This document shows positions 18,652-29,208 of a DNA stretch of 64,000 nucleotides, piece by piece. The stretch lies in assembly GCF_900101445.1 (NCBI RefSeq), contig NZ_FNKE01000003.1:48336-112335 (forward strand), given 5' to 3'. The position numbers and the translations under genes were made by a program. Under the pieces are notes generated by a model that saw only the letters and a program-made list of their open reading frames with translations, did no database searches and was not told where the DNA came from. The stretch comes from Streptococcus equinus. Its GTDB lineage: Bacteria; Bacillota; Bacilli; Lactobacillales; Streptococcaceae. Numbering within the stretch: the first letter of the stretch is position 1; the number at the start of each line of letters is the position of its first letter.

Positions 18652-21365
18652 ATTTCTTCCATAACGTAAGCTTCGATAACGTCATCAACTTTGATGTCGT
18701 TGTAGTTTTCAATCATCAAACCACCTTCTTGGCCGTTACCGATTTCTTTAACGTCATCTTTGAAGTGTTTAAGGCTGGCAAGTTTACCGTCGAAGATAAC
18801 AACACCGTCACGGATGACACGTGCGCTAGCATCACGCGTAATTTTACCATTTGTAACCATGAATCCACCGATTGTACCAACTTTAGATACTTTGAATGTT
18901 TCACGGATAAGAGCTTCACCGATGATTTTTTCTTTGTATTCAGGGTCAAGCATACCTTTCATAGCATCTTCAACTTCTTCGATAACTTTGTAGATGATTG
19001 AGTGAAGACGAATATCTACTTCATCAGCTTCTGCTTGTTCGCGAGCTTGTGGTGTAGGGCGGACGTTAAATCCAATGATGAAGGCATTTGATGCTTCAGC
19101 AAGCGTAACGTCTGATTCGTTGATAGCACCTACGGCTGAGTGAACAACTGAAACTTTTACGCCTTCAACATCAATTTTAAGAAGTGAGGCTGCTAGGGCT
19201 TCAACAGAACCTTGTACGTCGGCTTTGATGATGACGTTAACAGTCTTAACTTCACCTGCTTTAAGGGTATCAAAGAGGTTTTCAAGACTAACACGTTGAG
19301 TGACTTGACGTTGTTTCATCAAAGCACGTTTAGCACGTTCTTCACCGGCTGCACGCGCAGCTTTTTCATCTTCGTAAACCGCGAAGTGGTCACCTGCCAT
19401 AGGCACATCGTTCAAACCAGTGATTGATACTGGTGTTGATGGTTCTGCCACTTTAACACGGCGTCCAAGGTCATTAACCATGGCACGAACACGACCGAAT
19501 GTGTTACCAACAACGATTGGATCTTGAACATGAAGAGTACCTTGTTGGACAAGAAGTGTTGCCACAGGTCCTTTACCTTTATCAAGACGAGCTTCGATAA
19601 CAGTACCGATAGCGCGAACTGTTGGGTCAGCTTTCAATTCTTCCATTTCAGCAACAAGAAGAACTGTTTCTAGCAATTCATCGATGTTTTTACCAAATTT
19701 GGCTGAAATTTCAACGAATTCACAGTCACCACCCCAAGCAGTTGAGATGATTCCGTGTTCTGCCAATTCACCGATAACACGTTCTGGGTTAGCGCCTGGT
19801 TTATCAATCTTGTTGATAGCAACGATGATTGGGACACCAGCGGCTTTAGAGTGGTTAATGGCTTCGACTGTTTGAGGCATAACACCGTCATCAGCGGCAA
19901 CAATCAAGATAGTGATATCTGTGATTGAGGCACCACGCGCACGCATTGATGTAAAGGCCGCGTGACCTGGTGTATCAAGGAAGGTAATTTTCTTACCATT
20001 TTCAACGATTTGGTAAGCACCGATGTGTTGAGTGATACCACCAGCTTCGCCTGTAGCGACACGTGAATTACGAAGGGTATCAAGAAGGGTTGTTTTACCG
20101 TGGTCAACGTGACCCATGATAGTTACAACAGGAGCACGTTCAACCATTTCGTCTGGGTTGAGGTAGCCTTCGTCAGCAAAGAAGCGTTCGATATCAGCTT
20201 CGTCAACTTCGACTTTTTTATGAGCTTCAATACCATAATCAACCATCAACAATTCGATTGTATCGCTGTCAAGGGATTGGTTTTGAGTAGCCATAACACC
20301 CATCAAGAAGAGTTTCTTAACGATTTCTGCTGGTTCGCGTTTAATACGTTTTGCGATTTCAGCAACAGTCATGCCTTCAGTGTATTCAAATTCTTTAGGT
20401 AATTCGTGGAACTTACGCTCTGTTACAGGTTTTGGAGCGTTGTTACGATTGTTATGTTTACCTTTTTTGTTTTTCTTGTTATTATTCCAGTTACTATTTC
20501 TTTGATTTCTCACTTGGTTATGATTATTCCAGTTTTTTCTATTCTTGCGTGGTCCATCTTCATTATCACGTTCATAATCACGTGATTTTTCAGGACGAGC
20601 TTGTTTCTTACGACGTTTATCTACAGCAGGTGCTGCTTGTTCTGCTACCACATGTTTAGGAGCAGGCGCTGCAGTTTTTGCTGTTTTTGCTTTGTGTTCT
20701 TCAGCCTTAGCTTTAGCTTCCACACGAGCTTTGTGCTCTTGTTCTTTGGCTGCTTTTGCTTTACGCTTAGCGGCTTCTTTTTCGTGAATGCGATTTTCGC
20801 TTTGGCGAGAATACTCAGCATTTTGTTCTGCTTTCAATGCAGCTGCACGTGCTTTGAAATCGATACGTGGTTTTGCTGCTTGATTGCGATCGTTTCGTTG
20901 ATCTCTTTGGTGATTATCACGCTGTTGATCTCTTCGATTATGATTTTGAGAATTGCGATCGCGTTGTTTGCGATTATTTTGGGCATTCTCTTGTCTGTCA
21001 CGATTAGAACGATTGTCGCGTCCTTGGTTGTTATTGCGCTTTTTATCGCCACCTTTAGCTCGTTTTTCAGCTTCGGCTTTAGCACGCGCTTCACGTTCCG
21101 CCTTGAAATTACGGCTCTGAGGTTTTGCAGGAGCTGCTTTAGGAGCTTCTGCAACTGTTTTCTCAGCTGCTTTTTCAACTTTGGCTTTTGCCGCAGCTGG
21201 TTTGGCATTTCCTGAGAATTTCGCCGCAATTCGTTTGGCATCAGATTCGTCAACGCTAGAAGAATGGCTCTTCACATCAAGTCCTAGCTCTTGAGCATAG
21301 TCAACAACTTCTTTGCTTGATTTGCCCAATTCTTTAGCGATTTCATATAATCTTTTCTTTGACAA
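18642..21365 (-). CDS. infB: Translation initiation factor IF-2
   Basis: 907 residues. The N-terminal ~330 residues are a long, low-complexity region rich in Lys, Arg, Asn, Gln and Ala (repeated RDN/QRD units) after the IF2_N start [14 protein letters not shown] second IF2_N motif and the GTPase domain follow, with G1 [10 protein letters not shown]3 DTPGHAAFT and G4 NKID, then domains II-IV that bind fMet-tRNA. It guides initiator tRNA to the 30S subunit. It sits in the rimP-nusA-ylxR-ylxQ-infB operon. The stop codon lies inside a direct repeat bordering the structured insert downstream. Confidence 0.97.
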   Translation of the reverse strand: MSKKRLYEIAKELGKSSKEVVDYAQELGLDVKSHSSSVDESDAKRIAAKFSGNAKPAAAKAKVEKAAEKTVAEAPKAAPAKPQSRNFKAEREARAKAEAEKRAKGGDKKRNNNQGRDNRSNRDRQENAQNNRKQRDRNSQNHNRRDQQRDNHQRDQRNDRNQAAKPRIDFKARAAALKAEQNAEYSRQSENRIHEKEAAKRKAKAAKEQEHKARVEAKAKAEEHKAKTAKTAAPAPKHVVAEQAAPAVDKRRKKQARPEKSRDYERDNEDGPRKNRKNWNNHNQVRNQRNSNWNNNKKNKKGKHNNRNNAPKPVTERKFHELPKEFEYTEGMTVAEIAKRIKREPAEIVKKLFLMGVMATQNQSLDSDTIELLMVDYGIEAHKKVEVDEADIERFFADEGYLNPDEMVERAPVVTIMGHVDHGKTTLLDTLRNSRVATGEAGGITQHIGAYQIVENGKKITFLDTPGHAAFTSMRARGASITDITILIVAADDGVMPQTVEAINHSKAAGVPIIVAINKIDKPGANPERVIGELAEHGIISTAWGGDCEFVEISAKFGKNIDELLETVLLVAEMEELKADPTVRAIGTVIEARLDKGKGPVATLLVQQGTLHVQDPIVVGNTFGRVRAMVNDLGRRVKVAEPSTPVSITGLNDVPMAGDHFAVYEDEKAARAAGEERAKRALMKQRQVTQRVSLENLFDTLKAGEVKTVNVIIKADVQGSVEALAASLLKIDVEGVKVSVVHSAVGAINESDVTLAEASNAFIIGFNVRPTPQAREQAEADEVDIRLHSIIYKVIEEVEDAMKGMLDPEYKEKIIGEALIRETFKVSKVGTIGGFMVTNGKITRDASARVIRDGVVIFDGKLASLKHFKDDVKEIGNGQEGGLMIENYNDIKVDDVIEAYVMEEIKR

Positions 21366-21384
21366 TTGATGTCCTCCTATTCTG

Positions 21385-21687
21385 TTAGTTCATAAGAGTC
21401 CTCATTTTCTTTGAAAATCCAGCGTCTGCTATGGCAACCACTTTACGTGGTTTACCAAGCGCAGCACTTAATTCCAGTGTGTTAAACACTGTGGAGACTT
21501 CTACTTTGTAATAATGACTTTTATCAGTTGTTTTCTTTGTCAAATTATCACCAGCATCATTTGCCAGAAAAACAAGTTTCGCTTTGCCAGATTGGATGGC
21601 CTTAATGACCAATTCTTCTCCAGAAATCACTTTTCCTGCACGCTGTGCCAGTCCAATTAAATTTGACAATCTTTGGTGGTTATTCAA
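21385..21687 (-). CDS. ylxQ: YlxQ-related L7Ae-family RNA-binding protein
   Basis: 100 residues with the L7Ae/L30e fold. The family pattern [19 protein letters not shown] near the N-terminus and the LVFLANDAG segment are present. These proteins bind kink-turn RNA; the cellular target is not established. Its ATG overlaps ylxR by 8 bp and infB follows 19 bp later, the standard nusA-ylxR-ylxQ-infB order. Confidence 0.92.
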   Translation of the reverse strand: MNNHQRLSNLIGLAQRAGKVISGEELVIKAIQSGKAKLVFLANDAGDNLTKKTTDKSHYYKVEVSTVFNTLELSAALGKPRKVVAIADAGFSKKMRTLMN

Positions 21688-21976
21688 GACCTAACTCTCT
21701 TCTTTTGACTTTGTGATCTACGTAAGCAATCAATTCATCATAAAATGATTCAGGAACTTCCATTGAAAAGCTACGGTTAAAGACGCGTTTTTCTTTGGCT
21801 TGAAGAGCTTCTGCATTATCAAGTTTGATGTAAGCGCCACGTCCGTTTTGCTTACCAGTTGGATCGATAAAAATCTCACCTTCCTTATTTTTAACAATGC
21901 GAAGTAAATCACGTTTATCAATCACTTCACCTGAAACAACTGATTTTCTTAAAGGTATTTTACGTGTTTTAGCCAT
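21680..21976 (-). CDS. rnpM: YlxR/RnpM family RNase P modulator
   Basis: 98 residues. The family normally begins with a Arg/Lys-rich segment; here KIPLRKSVVSGEVIDKRDLLRIV, then DPTGKQNGRGAYI, the conserved glycine-rich motif of DUF448. YlxR (RnpM) binds RNase P RNA and dampens its activity. The usual CxxC of some members is absent here. Sits 18 bp after nusA and overlaps ylxQ. Confidence 0.9.
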   Translation of the reverse strand: MAKTRKIPLRKSVVSGEVIDKRDLLRIVKNKEGEIFIDPTGKQNGRGAYIKLDNAEALQAKEKRVFNRSFSMEVPESFYDELIAYVDHKVKRRELGLE

Positions 21977-21994
21977 GAAACACCTCTATCTTTC

Positions 21995-23188
21995 TTATTC
22001 TGCGTCGTTTGCTACAACTTCTGTATCAGCAGATTCAACAACTTCCTCAGCTGGTGCTTCTTGTGCTTCAGCTGCTTTTGCTTCGCGTTCAGCTTCAAGA
22101 GCTTCATATTCTGAAGCAGATTTAATGTCGATACGGTAGCCAGTCAAGTGTGCGGCCAAACGAACGTTTTGTCCACGACGACCGATAGCAAGTGACAATT
22201 TGTTGTCAGGAACAACAACTGTAGCGCGTTTGCTGTCTTCTTCATCGAAAAGAACCATATCAACTTCAGCTGGTGCGATAGCGTTGTAGATGAATTCAGC
22301 TGGATCTTCAACCCATTGGATAACGTCAATGTTTTCTTCAACAGGAACTTCTACGCCAGCTTTAGCATCATAACGTTTTGGATGGAATTTGCTGATAACT
22401 TTTTTAATGTTGCTTCCACCACGACCAACGATTGTACCGATAGCATCAACGTTTGGATTGTGGCTGCGAACAGCAACTTTTGTACGATCTCCAGCCTCAC
22501 GTGAAACACTCATGATTTCAACAGTTCCGTCAAATACTTCAGGAATTTCTTGTTCCATGATACGTTTGATGAATTGAGGGTGGCTACGGCTTACAAAGAC
22601 GTTAACACCTTTTGGATTGTTTTCAACTTTGTAAACGTAAACTTCGATACGGTCATGTGATTTCCATGTTTCACCAGGAATTTGATCTTGGTGTGACAAT
22701 TGAGCTTCAAGTGAACCAAGGTTAACATAGATGAAACGTTGGTCGAAGCGTTCAACAGTACCAGTCATGATTTCGCCTTCGTGTTGTTTGTACTCATTGT
22801 AAGTCACTTCACGGATTTGACGACGCATTTTTTCCATGATTGTTTGTTTAGCTGATTGAGCAGCCACACGACCAAATTCAGCAACAGATTCTTCAAAGCG
22901 AATTTTGTCACCTAGTTCGTAAGCTGAGCTAATTTTCAATGCATCTGACAAGCTGATTTCTAGACGGCTATCAAAAACTTCTTCAACAACTTCACGAACT
23001 GTGTAGACTTTAAAGTCACCTTTTTTGTCGTCGAATTCAATAACACATGATTCAGATTGACCATAACGACGTTTATAAGCTGATTTCAAAGATTCTTTGA
23101 CAGCGTCGATGATATCGTCTTTGTTAATGTGTTTTTCTTCTTCCAAAATACGGAAGGCTTCTAGCATTTCTTTGCTCATTTTTTTCAT
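21995..23188 (-). CDS. nusA: Transcription termination/antitermination factor NusA
   Basis: 397 residues: N-terminal polymerase-binding domain, S1 domain ([22 protein letters not shown]), then two KH domains with [20 protein letters not shown] and [15 protein letters not shown]. An acidic Glu/Ala C-terminal tail follows; the acidic repeat domains of E. coli NusA are missing, as usual in Firmicutes. An internal ATG three codons in (23179) may be the real start. Operon leader gene rimP lies upstream. Confidence 0.96.
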   Translation of the reverse strand: MKKMSKEMLEAFRILEEEKHINKDDIIDAVKESLKSAYKRRYGQSESCVIEFDDKKGDFKVYTVREVVEEVFDSRLEISLSDALKISSAYELGDKIRFEESVAEFGRVAAQSAKQTIMEKMRRQIREVTYNEYKQHEGEIMTGTVERFDQRFIYVNLGSLEAQLSHQDQIPGETWKSHDRIEVYVYKVENNPKGVNVFVSRSHPQFIKRIMEQEIPEVFDGTVEIMSVSREAGDRTKVAVRSHNPNVDAIGTIVGRGGSNIKKVISKFHPKRYDAKAGVEVPVEENIDVIQWVEDPAEFIYNAIAPAEVDMVLFDEEDSKRATVVVPDNKLSLAIGRRGQNVRLAAHLTGYRIDIKSASEYEALEAEREAKAAEAQEAPAEEVVESADTEVVANDAE

Positions 23189-23269
23189 TGCCCTGCATGG
23201 CTAAGCAGGACGTAATCCTTTCGTTTATATCTAAGTAAAATCAGATTGTAGTTTGTTATAGTAGTTTGA

Positions 23270-23722
23270 CTACAATTTCACTGCCAAACGCGCTTTTGCA
23301 ACTGTTGAATATGGAATTTCAACGGTTTTCTTGCGTGTTTTGTCCAAATAATCAATAGTCAATGTTTCACCATCAAAAGCTACAAGGTCTCCTTGGAATA
23401 CCTTAACTTTATCAATAGCTTTGTAAAGACTAACATTGACATAAGAACCTACAGCTTTTTCAAGAGCTTCTTTAGTCTTCAATGGACGCTCTAAACCAGG
23501 GCTAGACACTTCCAACATGTATTGTTCTGGGAATGGATCTGGTTTGATGGCATCAAGTAGAGGACTAATGATTTCAGTCAAATCAGCTGTATCATTTACG
23601 GTGATCCCTCCTGGTTTGTCAATCAAGATACTAAGGACATAATCGCTGCCCATTTTTCCATACTCAACATCAACCAATTCGAACGGATCTTTAATAGCAG
23701 GCGCAACTGCTTTGGTAACCAA
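23270..23722 (-). CDS. rimP: Ribosome maturation factor RimP
   Basis: At least 150 residues. Family features are [20 protein letters not shown], the [20 protein letters not shown] block and the C-terminal SH3-like barrel. It assists 30S assembly and heads the nusA operon. The coordinates use TTG at 23722, the only conventional start codon between the upstream TAG and the conserved region. The only strong ribosome-binding site (AAGGAGGGG, 23756-23764) lies 34 bp further out. It is 6 bp from an in-frame ATC at 23749, and family members have residues aligning with that extension. The true start is therefore probably upstream and non-canonical. Confidence 0.9.
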   Translation of the reverse strand: MVTKAVAPAIKDPFELVDVEYGKMGSDYVLSILIDKPGGITVNDTADLTEIISPLLDAIKPDPFPEQYMLEVSSPGLERPLKTKEALEKAVGSYVNVSLYKAIDKVKVFQGDLVAFDGETLTIDYLDKTRKKTVEIPYSTVAKARLAVKL

Positions 23723-23924
23723 TTCAATGATTGTATTTGCGTTTGCGATAAGAATCCCCTCCTTCTTCTATCAATATCAAAATAGAAAGTTCATCACATT
23801 GGCTCACTTGTCGTAAAACCAACGGTATTAGTAGCATGTGTTAAAAGCTTATCCGTCAACAAAATGACTCTAAGCACACACAAGAGGCGAAGTCACAAAC
23901 TCCGCCTCCTTCTACTTATTTTAT

Positions 23925-23930
23925 ATTATA
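23925..23930 (-). promoter_or_regulatory. Probable -10 of the rimP-nusA-infB operon
   Basis: TATAAT on the minus strand with no clear -35 at 17 bp. A GC-rich hairpin (GAGGCG with CGCCTC, about 23883-23908) lies in the ~175-nt leader before rimP. Confidence 0.4.
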
Positions 23931-23983
23931 GTAACATAATTTAAGGTCTTTGACAAGTCAAAAGCTTGATAGAATGGGAAATA

Positions 23984-25927
23984 TCATCCTTTACCCGCAA
24001 GAATATCAGATGTCTTGTAAACTCCTGGAGCATAAGTACGTCCAAAAAGTTTCTTCGTCAAAGCATTGAAGGTGTAGTGGTCATCCAAAATAACAACTTC
24101 ATCATAAGTTTTTAGCATGGCAATAAAATCTTTATCCGTAAAGGTGAAATCATCCCTTGCTTCAATATTTTCATTCCAAAGGTAATAACTTGTTGCGTTG
24201 TTACTGTAAGACTTCATCAATTCAAGAAATTCCTTATCTGCTTGGACAAAGTTTTCTCTGGCATCAACGTTAACGTCCCAAAGATAATAACGACTAGCAT
24301 ATTGTACAAAGAAACTATCCACGTGCTCCTTATCAGCTGTTACCACAAGAATTCGTTTTTTAGTCGAATCCATATTGTTACCTGTTAATTTATGGAGCTC
24401 TTTAGAAACTTTATTGGTTTCTTGGTTGTTGTTAAAGACAATGCTGTTGTTTTCAGATAATAGCATTCCCACCGCATAAATGGCTAAAACAAGCGTTGCG
24501 TATTGGTAAAGCCGTTTATTTAACAAAGTCTTATAAGACTTGGCGTTACGCTTGCTGAGGATTTGCTCATAAAGGCACTCATCCATTACCCAAGCAAGCG
24601 CCATGACCATGTAACCAAAAGCAAAGATAACCATACTTGACGCATAGCGTTCAAAACCAGCTAATTGTAGAGCCTCGTCTGTCGGCATAGCTGTCAAATA
24701 CATCAACAAAATACTAATGTAATAAGTCACAATGGAAATATCAATGAAAAGCCAGGTCAACAAAACATCTTTTTTATGTTTCAAACGAATGCCAAGAATG
24801 ATAAAGGCGACTAACAAAATCACATTGATGATGATAATACCTTGAGTTGATAAACTAGTCACATCAAAGACTGACTTGATAAAGAGCTTGATGATTTTTT
24901 CTGGCACCCCTCCTGAAACATGACCAGTCAAGATTTTACCCAAGTCAGCCATTGACACCGCGTGTTTAGCACTTGCTGCATTAGGAAAATTATTAGACAC
25001 ATGTTTTTGCCAGATGATAAACGGCAAGAAACTTGCCAAAATAGTTGTCACCATCATGATAAGCGCTTTTAGACGTGCTCTTTTACGGACTAACAAACGT
25101 ACAACGCAAGCAATATAAGCAACTAAAGCTAACAGAACAAAAAAGAGTCCGCTAACTTTGACAATGCTAAGCAGTCCAAGAACAACCGCCGTATGAAGCG
25201 ACATCATCCAGAAACGATTACGGTAGGCAAAGCAACCTGCTATAGCCGCCAAGGCAAGTGCTGGTAACAAGAAATCAACCAGCAAATTATTTAATCGAAT
25301 GGCAACGTTAAAGGTATTAAAGACTGCAAATGAAGCAAATACCATAGCAACCATCAAGACACGACGTTCGTCACGCAAAGCGCCAAACATAGCGTATAGA
25401 CAGGATGCAATAAGGAAGAATTGTCCAACTAGCATACTGCCTTCCGAAAAACCAACAATAGTCGTAAAGAAATAAATAAAGAGTGAACTACCAACAGGAT
25501 AAGTATAATAACTGATAATCGTATCATACTGTGTCGGAAGAGCATTATTGATATGGAAGAATTTTACGATAGTCGCCCAGTGGGTGAAATTATCATAATG
25601 TAGAATTGGAGAATTCCAAAGGGTCATCCCAAATAAAAGCAGGTAAAAAATCATGCCAATAGAGATGTAATCCAACCTACGAACCTTAACCTTTTTCTTC
25701 CAAACCGACCATAAATAGTAAAGACTTAATAGACAGCCGACAGCAGATAAAGCGTAAACCGTCTCAAGCATCTCACCAACTAAACTACCAAGATGCAAGA
25801 CCAAGGTAATAAATGCAAAAGTAAAGACCCAAGTCAATCGGCGATTCATCTTCAACCCATTACGGAAAAAGGCATCATACCCCATGGTAATAGCAAAGAA
25901 CAAAAGTAATCTCAAAATAGTTATCAT
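23984..25927 (-). CDS. Large polytopic membrane protein, GT-C-like, of the c-di-GMP/polysaccharide cassette
   Basis: 647 residues from ATG 25927, chosen because it overlaps the synthase stop as ATGA and has GGAGGG upstream. About 13 hydrophobic helices fill residues 1-490, with an HYDNFTHW motif (about 115) in an early extracytoplasmic loop, as in polyprenyl-phosphate-sugar-dependent GT-C enzymes. The C-terminal ~150 residues are soluble and contain a 34-residue tandem repeat (YYLW-x-N...AR...F...DK-x-F...K-x-Y, about 545-578 and 579-608). No named family was recognised. Its place as the last gene after the synthase suggests a role in modifying, exporting or transferring sugars to the polymer. 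Confidence 0.75.
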   Translation of the reverse strand: MITILRLLLFFAITMGYDAFFRNGLKMNRRLTWVFTFAFITLVLHLGSLVGEMLETVYALSAVGCLLSLYYLWSVWKKKVKVRRLDYISIGMIFYLLLFGMTLWNSPILHYDNFTHWATIVKFFHINNALPTQYDTIISYYTYPVGSSLFIYFFTTIVGFSEGSMLVGQFFLIASCLYAMFGALRDERRVLMVAMVFASFAVFNTFNVAIRLNNLLVDFLLPALALAAIAGCFAYRNRFWMMSLHTAVVLGLLSIVKVSGLFFVLLALVAYIACVVRLLVRKRARLKALIMMVTTILASFLPFIIWQKHVSNNFPNAASAKHAVSMADLGKILTGHVSGGVPEKIIKLFIKSVFDVTSLSTQGIIIINVILLVAFIILGIRLKHKKDVLLTWLFIDISIVTYYISILLMYLTAMPTDEALQLAGFERYASSMVIFAFGYMVMALAWVMDECLYEQILSKRNAKSYKTLLNKRLYQYATLVLAIYAVGMLLSENNSIVFNNNQETNKVSKELHKLTGNNMDSTKKRILVVTADKEHVDSFFVQYASRYYLWDVNVDARENFVQADKEFLELMKSYSNNATSYYLWNENIEARDDFTFTDKDFIAMLKTYDEVVILDDHYTFNALTKKLFGRTYAPGVYKTSDILAGKG

Positions 25928-28149
25928 ACTTTTTCCCTCCATTCATTTGCTAAAGCTTTAAAAGCAGGTAATTTTTCCAGAGCTGGAAGATTCACTACTT
26001 GGTAAAGTGACTCATCTCTATCAATGTCATAAGAAACAAAAGCAAGTTTAAAGAACATGTCATGATAGATAAAGTCGACAATCGGCTTTCTTCGTGGGTT
26101 TTCAAGTTGCCCAGAGAAAGTCATGTAGTAATAATTCGTCTTTCTAAGTTGACGTTTTTTGCCATCGTATAAGACCTCTTCATTCAAACGAACTTTTGGC
26201 AATGCAATCTGGTCATATGCTGAGACAGGACGTTCATTACTTTGGAAACGTCGGTTAAAGTTTTCAAATAAGTCATCCCAAGTCGTCATCCAAGAATCCT
26301 TGTGCGTTGGCAAATTGTGATTAATTCGGTCATAAATGTATTGGTAGAATTCACGGATATCAGCTGGATTAACTTCCGTAAATTGCACACCGTAGCGCCA
26401 GCATTTTTCACCAACCGCAACACGAACCACATGACCTTTAGCCTTCGCACGATAATCACGTGATTGCAAATGAAGTGTTATTTCTTTCGTCTTTGGCAAA
26501 TAAAGTGGCAAATTAGTAATAAAGGAAATACCTGTTTCTGAAATATCACAAACCCTCACTTGGTAAGAATCATTATCAACCTCGATAGTCATCGGTTCAT
26601 CAACAGGGAAACGTTCGCTTCCACGGTAAAGAGGACGACCAATCGCACAGAAAATGGCAAAGGTCAAGTTAACAATGTGATAAAAAAGCCAGAAACTAAT
26701 GATACTACCATAGAAAAGTTCTGAACCAAATTTACCATAGTTAAAGGTCACCAAACCATACATGGCTAAAAGCCAAAGAACCGCATAAGGAATGGCATAC
26801 AGATACAAGGTCCATGAAGAGTCATTACCTTTTCTGGTAACCTTAAATTTCTTTTCACTAATACCGAAAGACTCCATCATCAAAGGAATCACCAAGTAAG
26901 GTGCAAAAATGGTTTCAACAATTTCACCCCAAACTTGCGTACGATATTCTTTGGAAACCTCCCGCATGGATAGACGCGTCAAAGCATAACTTGGCAACCA
27001 GAAAAAGAAGAGCAACCAAATGTTTGACACCACCACGCGCACATGAAAGACTGTGTACAAAATCGGAGCCAAGATGTATAACAAACGTCTAAAGAATGAC
27101 CACCAGTATAGATAACCGTTGATGTAAACCAAACGTTGTCCCTTGGTCAAGTTTTTATTGAAGAAGACGTTCATGTTATAACTACTCTTAATAACCCCAC
27201 GTCCCCAACGAACACGCTGCTTGATAACACTCTTTAAATCTGTCGGTGTTAAACCACTAGCCATTGGACGTTTCGTTGAATAGTTGACATAACCTGCCGC
27301 ATTCATTCGAACCCCAAGTTCAAAATCTTCGGTAATGGTATCTGTCGGAAATCCACCAACATCTTCAATAGCCTTACGGAAAATAACCGTGTTTGAACCA
27401 GTGTAAACCGCTGCACCACGCGCATTGTTGAAAACATTGATTTCTTTTGAAAAAAAATCTTGTTCATTAGGCAAAGTTTCTTCTGAGAACAGATTGTATT
27501 GGAAAATGTCTGCATTGTAAAAACTTTGTGGAGTTTGAATCAAGCCAATTTTTGGTTTGTCATACTTGTCACCTCTTTCATAAGCCTCAACTTGCTCAAT
27601 GAAATATGGCACAGCTTCCATCAAAAATTCACGGTATGGAATCATATCCGCATCAAAAGTTGCCACAAGCGGAGCTGATGTTTTACTAAGCGCATTATTG
27701 TAGTTTCCTGATTTAGCATCTTTATTATCAGATAAACCAAAATAACCAACACCAAGTTCTTCTGCGATTTTAGCAACTGCTGGACGATTGGTATCATCAC
27801 AGACAAAGATGCGAACCTTTGATTTGTCAGGATAATCTAAGTAAGTACAGGCATTAATGGTCTTGTAAAGCAAATCAGGATCTTCATTATGCGTGGCAAT
27901 CAGGACATCAACATCAGGATAACGGTCATAAGGAATATCTGGTTTTTCCAGCTCGAAGTTCTTCTGCTTATTCAAAATAAGAATGTATCCTGTAATCGCC
28001 GAGACCACTTCACTAAGCCATAACAAAATCCCAAAAATCAAAGCAAACCAAGAATCATGCCATGGAATCGTCGCAAATAAACGCCAAGTCAAGTAAAAGA
28101 CCGTGGTGGCAAAGGCGGCAATATATAGTAAGTTTTTAAGCTTCTTCAT
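25924..28149 (-). CDS. Cellulose-synthase-like GT2 glycosyltransferase with C-terminal PilZ domain
   Basis: 741 residues, processive membrane GT2 of the BcsA type. Two N-terminal helices precede the catalytic domain: DVLIATHNE, FDADM (about 165-169), QTP (about 205), TED (273-275) and QRVRW (311-315), the D-DxD-TED-QxxRW signature. More transmembrane helices follow, then a PilZ domain with RGSER (509-513, RxxxR) and DISETG (535-540, D/NxSxxG), the c-di-GMP-binding motifs. It should polymerise and extrude a beta-glucan-like chain when c-di-GMP binds. No BcsB or BcsZ is present. The ATG at 28149 has GGAGG 5 bp before it and overlaps the GT2-GtrA gene. Confidence 0.92.
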   Translation of the reverse strand: MKKLKNLLYIAAFATTVFYLTWRLFATIPWHDSWFALIFGILLWLSEVVSAITGYILILNKQKNFELEKPDIPYDRYPDVDVLIATHNEDPDLLYKTINACTYLDYPDKSKVRIFVCDDTNRPAVAKIAEELGVGYFGLSDNKDAKSGNYNNALSKTSAPLVATFDADMIPYREFLMEAVPYFIEQVEAYERGDKYDKPKIGLIQTPQSFYNADIFQYNLFSEETLPNEQDFFSKEINVFNNARGAAVYTGSNTVIFRKAIEDVGGFPTDTITEDFELGVRMNAAGYVNYSTKRPMASGLTPTDLKSVIKQRVRWGRGVIKSSYNMNVFFNKNLTKGQRLVYINGYLYWWSFFRRLLYILAPILYTVFHVRVVVSNIWLLFFFWLPSYALTRLSMREVSKEYRTQVWGEIVETIFAPYLVIPLMMESFGISEKKFKVTRKGNDSSWTLYLYAIPYAVLWLLAMYGLVTFNYGKFGSELFYGSIISFWLFYHIVNLTFAIFCAIGRPLYRGSERFPVDEPMTIEVDNDSYQVRVCDISETGISFITNLPLYLPKTKEITLHLQSRDYRAKAKGHVVRVAVGEKCWRYGVQFTEVNPADIREFYQYIYDRINHNLPTHKDSWMTTWDDLFENFNRRFQSNERPVSAYDQIALPKVRLNEEVLYDGKKRQLRKTNYYYMTFSGQLENPRRKPIVDFIYHDMFFKLAFVSYDIDRDESLYQVVNLPALEKLPAFKALANEWREKV

Positions 28150-29203
28150 TTCCACCTCCACTAAAGACTAAATGTTTTTGAATAAAGTAGCTCACAAAGA
28201 AGAGCAAACCATCGACAACAATTTTAACGATTGAAATCGGAACAGCTGTCAAGGCATTTCCGACTATGGTTACCAAAAGACTTGATACCATGATTTGCAC
28301 AATGACAAGAATAAAGTACTTAATGGCGCTGCTGGCTTTACCTTTCTTGAAAACAACCTTGTGATTCAAGAAATAATTCACCACTGATGAAATGGCGCGT
28401 GCCAAAACCGAAGCAAGGGTAACAGCACTAAGACTTAAGCCATTAAAGAGTGAAATCAAAATCGTAAAAGCAACAATATCTACTAAGAATGAGAATAGTG
28501 ATGAAAAAATATACTTAAAGAATACCTTATAAATGCGAAGTGAATCACGAATAACATCAAAGTGTGACGATTGATTTTCATCGAGATAAATCGTTGCAAT
28601 ACCAACTTCACGAATTGGAATACCATCTTCCTTAGCTGCTAAAAGCATGTTCATCTCAAATTCATAACGTTCTCCTTCTACGTCAAGCATTCTTTTTAGC
28701 CAAGCCATCGGCAAAACACGAAGACCCGTTTGAGTATCAGAGACTTTCATACCCGTAAAAGCATCCAAAACATCACGCGTCAAAAGGTTACCAAATCGGC
28801 TGCGGAGCGGAACAGAGTTTTCGAATTTTCTAACCCCAAGTACCAAGCTCTCTGGATATTTTAGAAATTCATCCAAACATTTAAGTGTATCTTCATAGGT
28901 GTGCTGACCATCAGAATCAATGGTAACAATCCCTTTAGCTTGTGATAAATGCTCAAGAATGTAAGAAATAGCTGTTTTTAAAGCACGCCCTTTACCTTTA
29001 TTTTCAGCGTGAGTTAATAAATGACAAGCGTATTTTTCTTTGGCTTCAGTAAATAAAGCTTTATAAGCAGCACCGCTACCATCATCAACAAGGACAATTT
29101 CAAAAGGCTTACTTTCGCGCGCTCGAATATCTCTTAACAATTCTAGCATGCGTTGATCAGGTTCAAAGGCAGGAATAACAATAACAACATCTTGATAGAT
29201 CAT
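28136..29203 (-). CDS. GT2 (DPM1-like) glycosyltransferase fused to GtrA-type membrane domain
   Basis: 355 residues. The N-terminal ~220 residues form a GT2 domain with VIPAFEP, LVDDGSG (about 38-44) and the metal-binding TIDSDGQH (about 93-100). The C-terminal ~130 residues contain four helices of the GtrA type, with a basic loop ending FLNHKVVFKKGK. Such fusions usually make undecaprenyl-phosphate-linked sugar and help flip it, supplying a GT-C enzyme outside the membrane. The large membrane protein two genes downstream is the likely user. Lies 5 bp after the GGDEF gene and overlaps the synthase gene. Confidence 0.88.
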   Translation of the reverse strand: MIYQDVVIVIPAFEPDQRMLELLRDIRARESKPFEIVLVDDGSGAAYKALFTEAKEKYACHLLTHAENKGKGRALKTAISYILEHLSQAKGIVTIDSDGQHTYEDTLKCLDEFLKYPESLVLGVRKFENSVPLRSRFGNLLTRDVLDAFTGMKVSDTQTGLRVLPMAWLKRMLDVEGERYEFEMNMLLAAKEDGIPIREVGIATIYLDENQSSHFDVIRDSLRIYKVFFKYIFSSLFSFLVDIVAFTILISLFNGLSLSAVTLASVLARAISSVVNYFLNHKVVFKKGKASSAIKYFILVIVQIMVSSLLVTIVGNALTAVPISIVKIVVDGLLFFVSYFIQKHLVFSGGGNEEA

Positions 29204-29208
29204 AAGCT

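Noticed and set aside
20601..21215. Long plus-strand ORF (204 codons) opposite infB
   Set aside because: It is the antisense of the repetitive Lys/Arg/Asn-rich N-terminus of IF-2. Its composition is Phe/Cys/Ser-rich as expected for that complement, with no ribosome-binding site.
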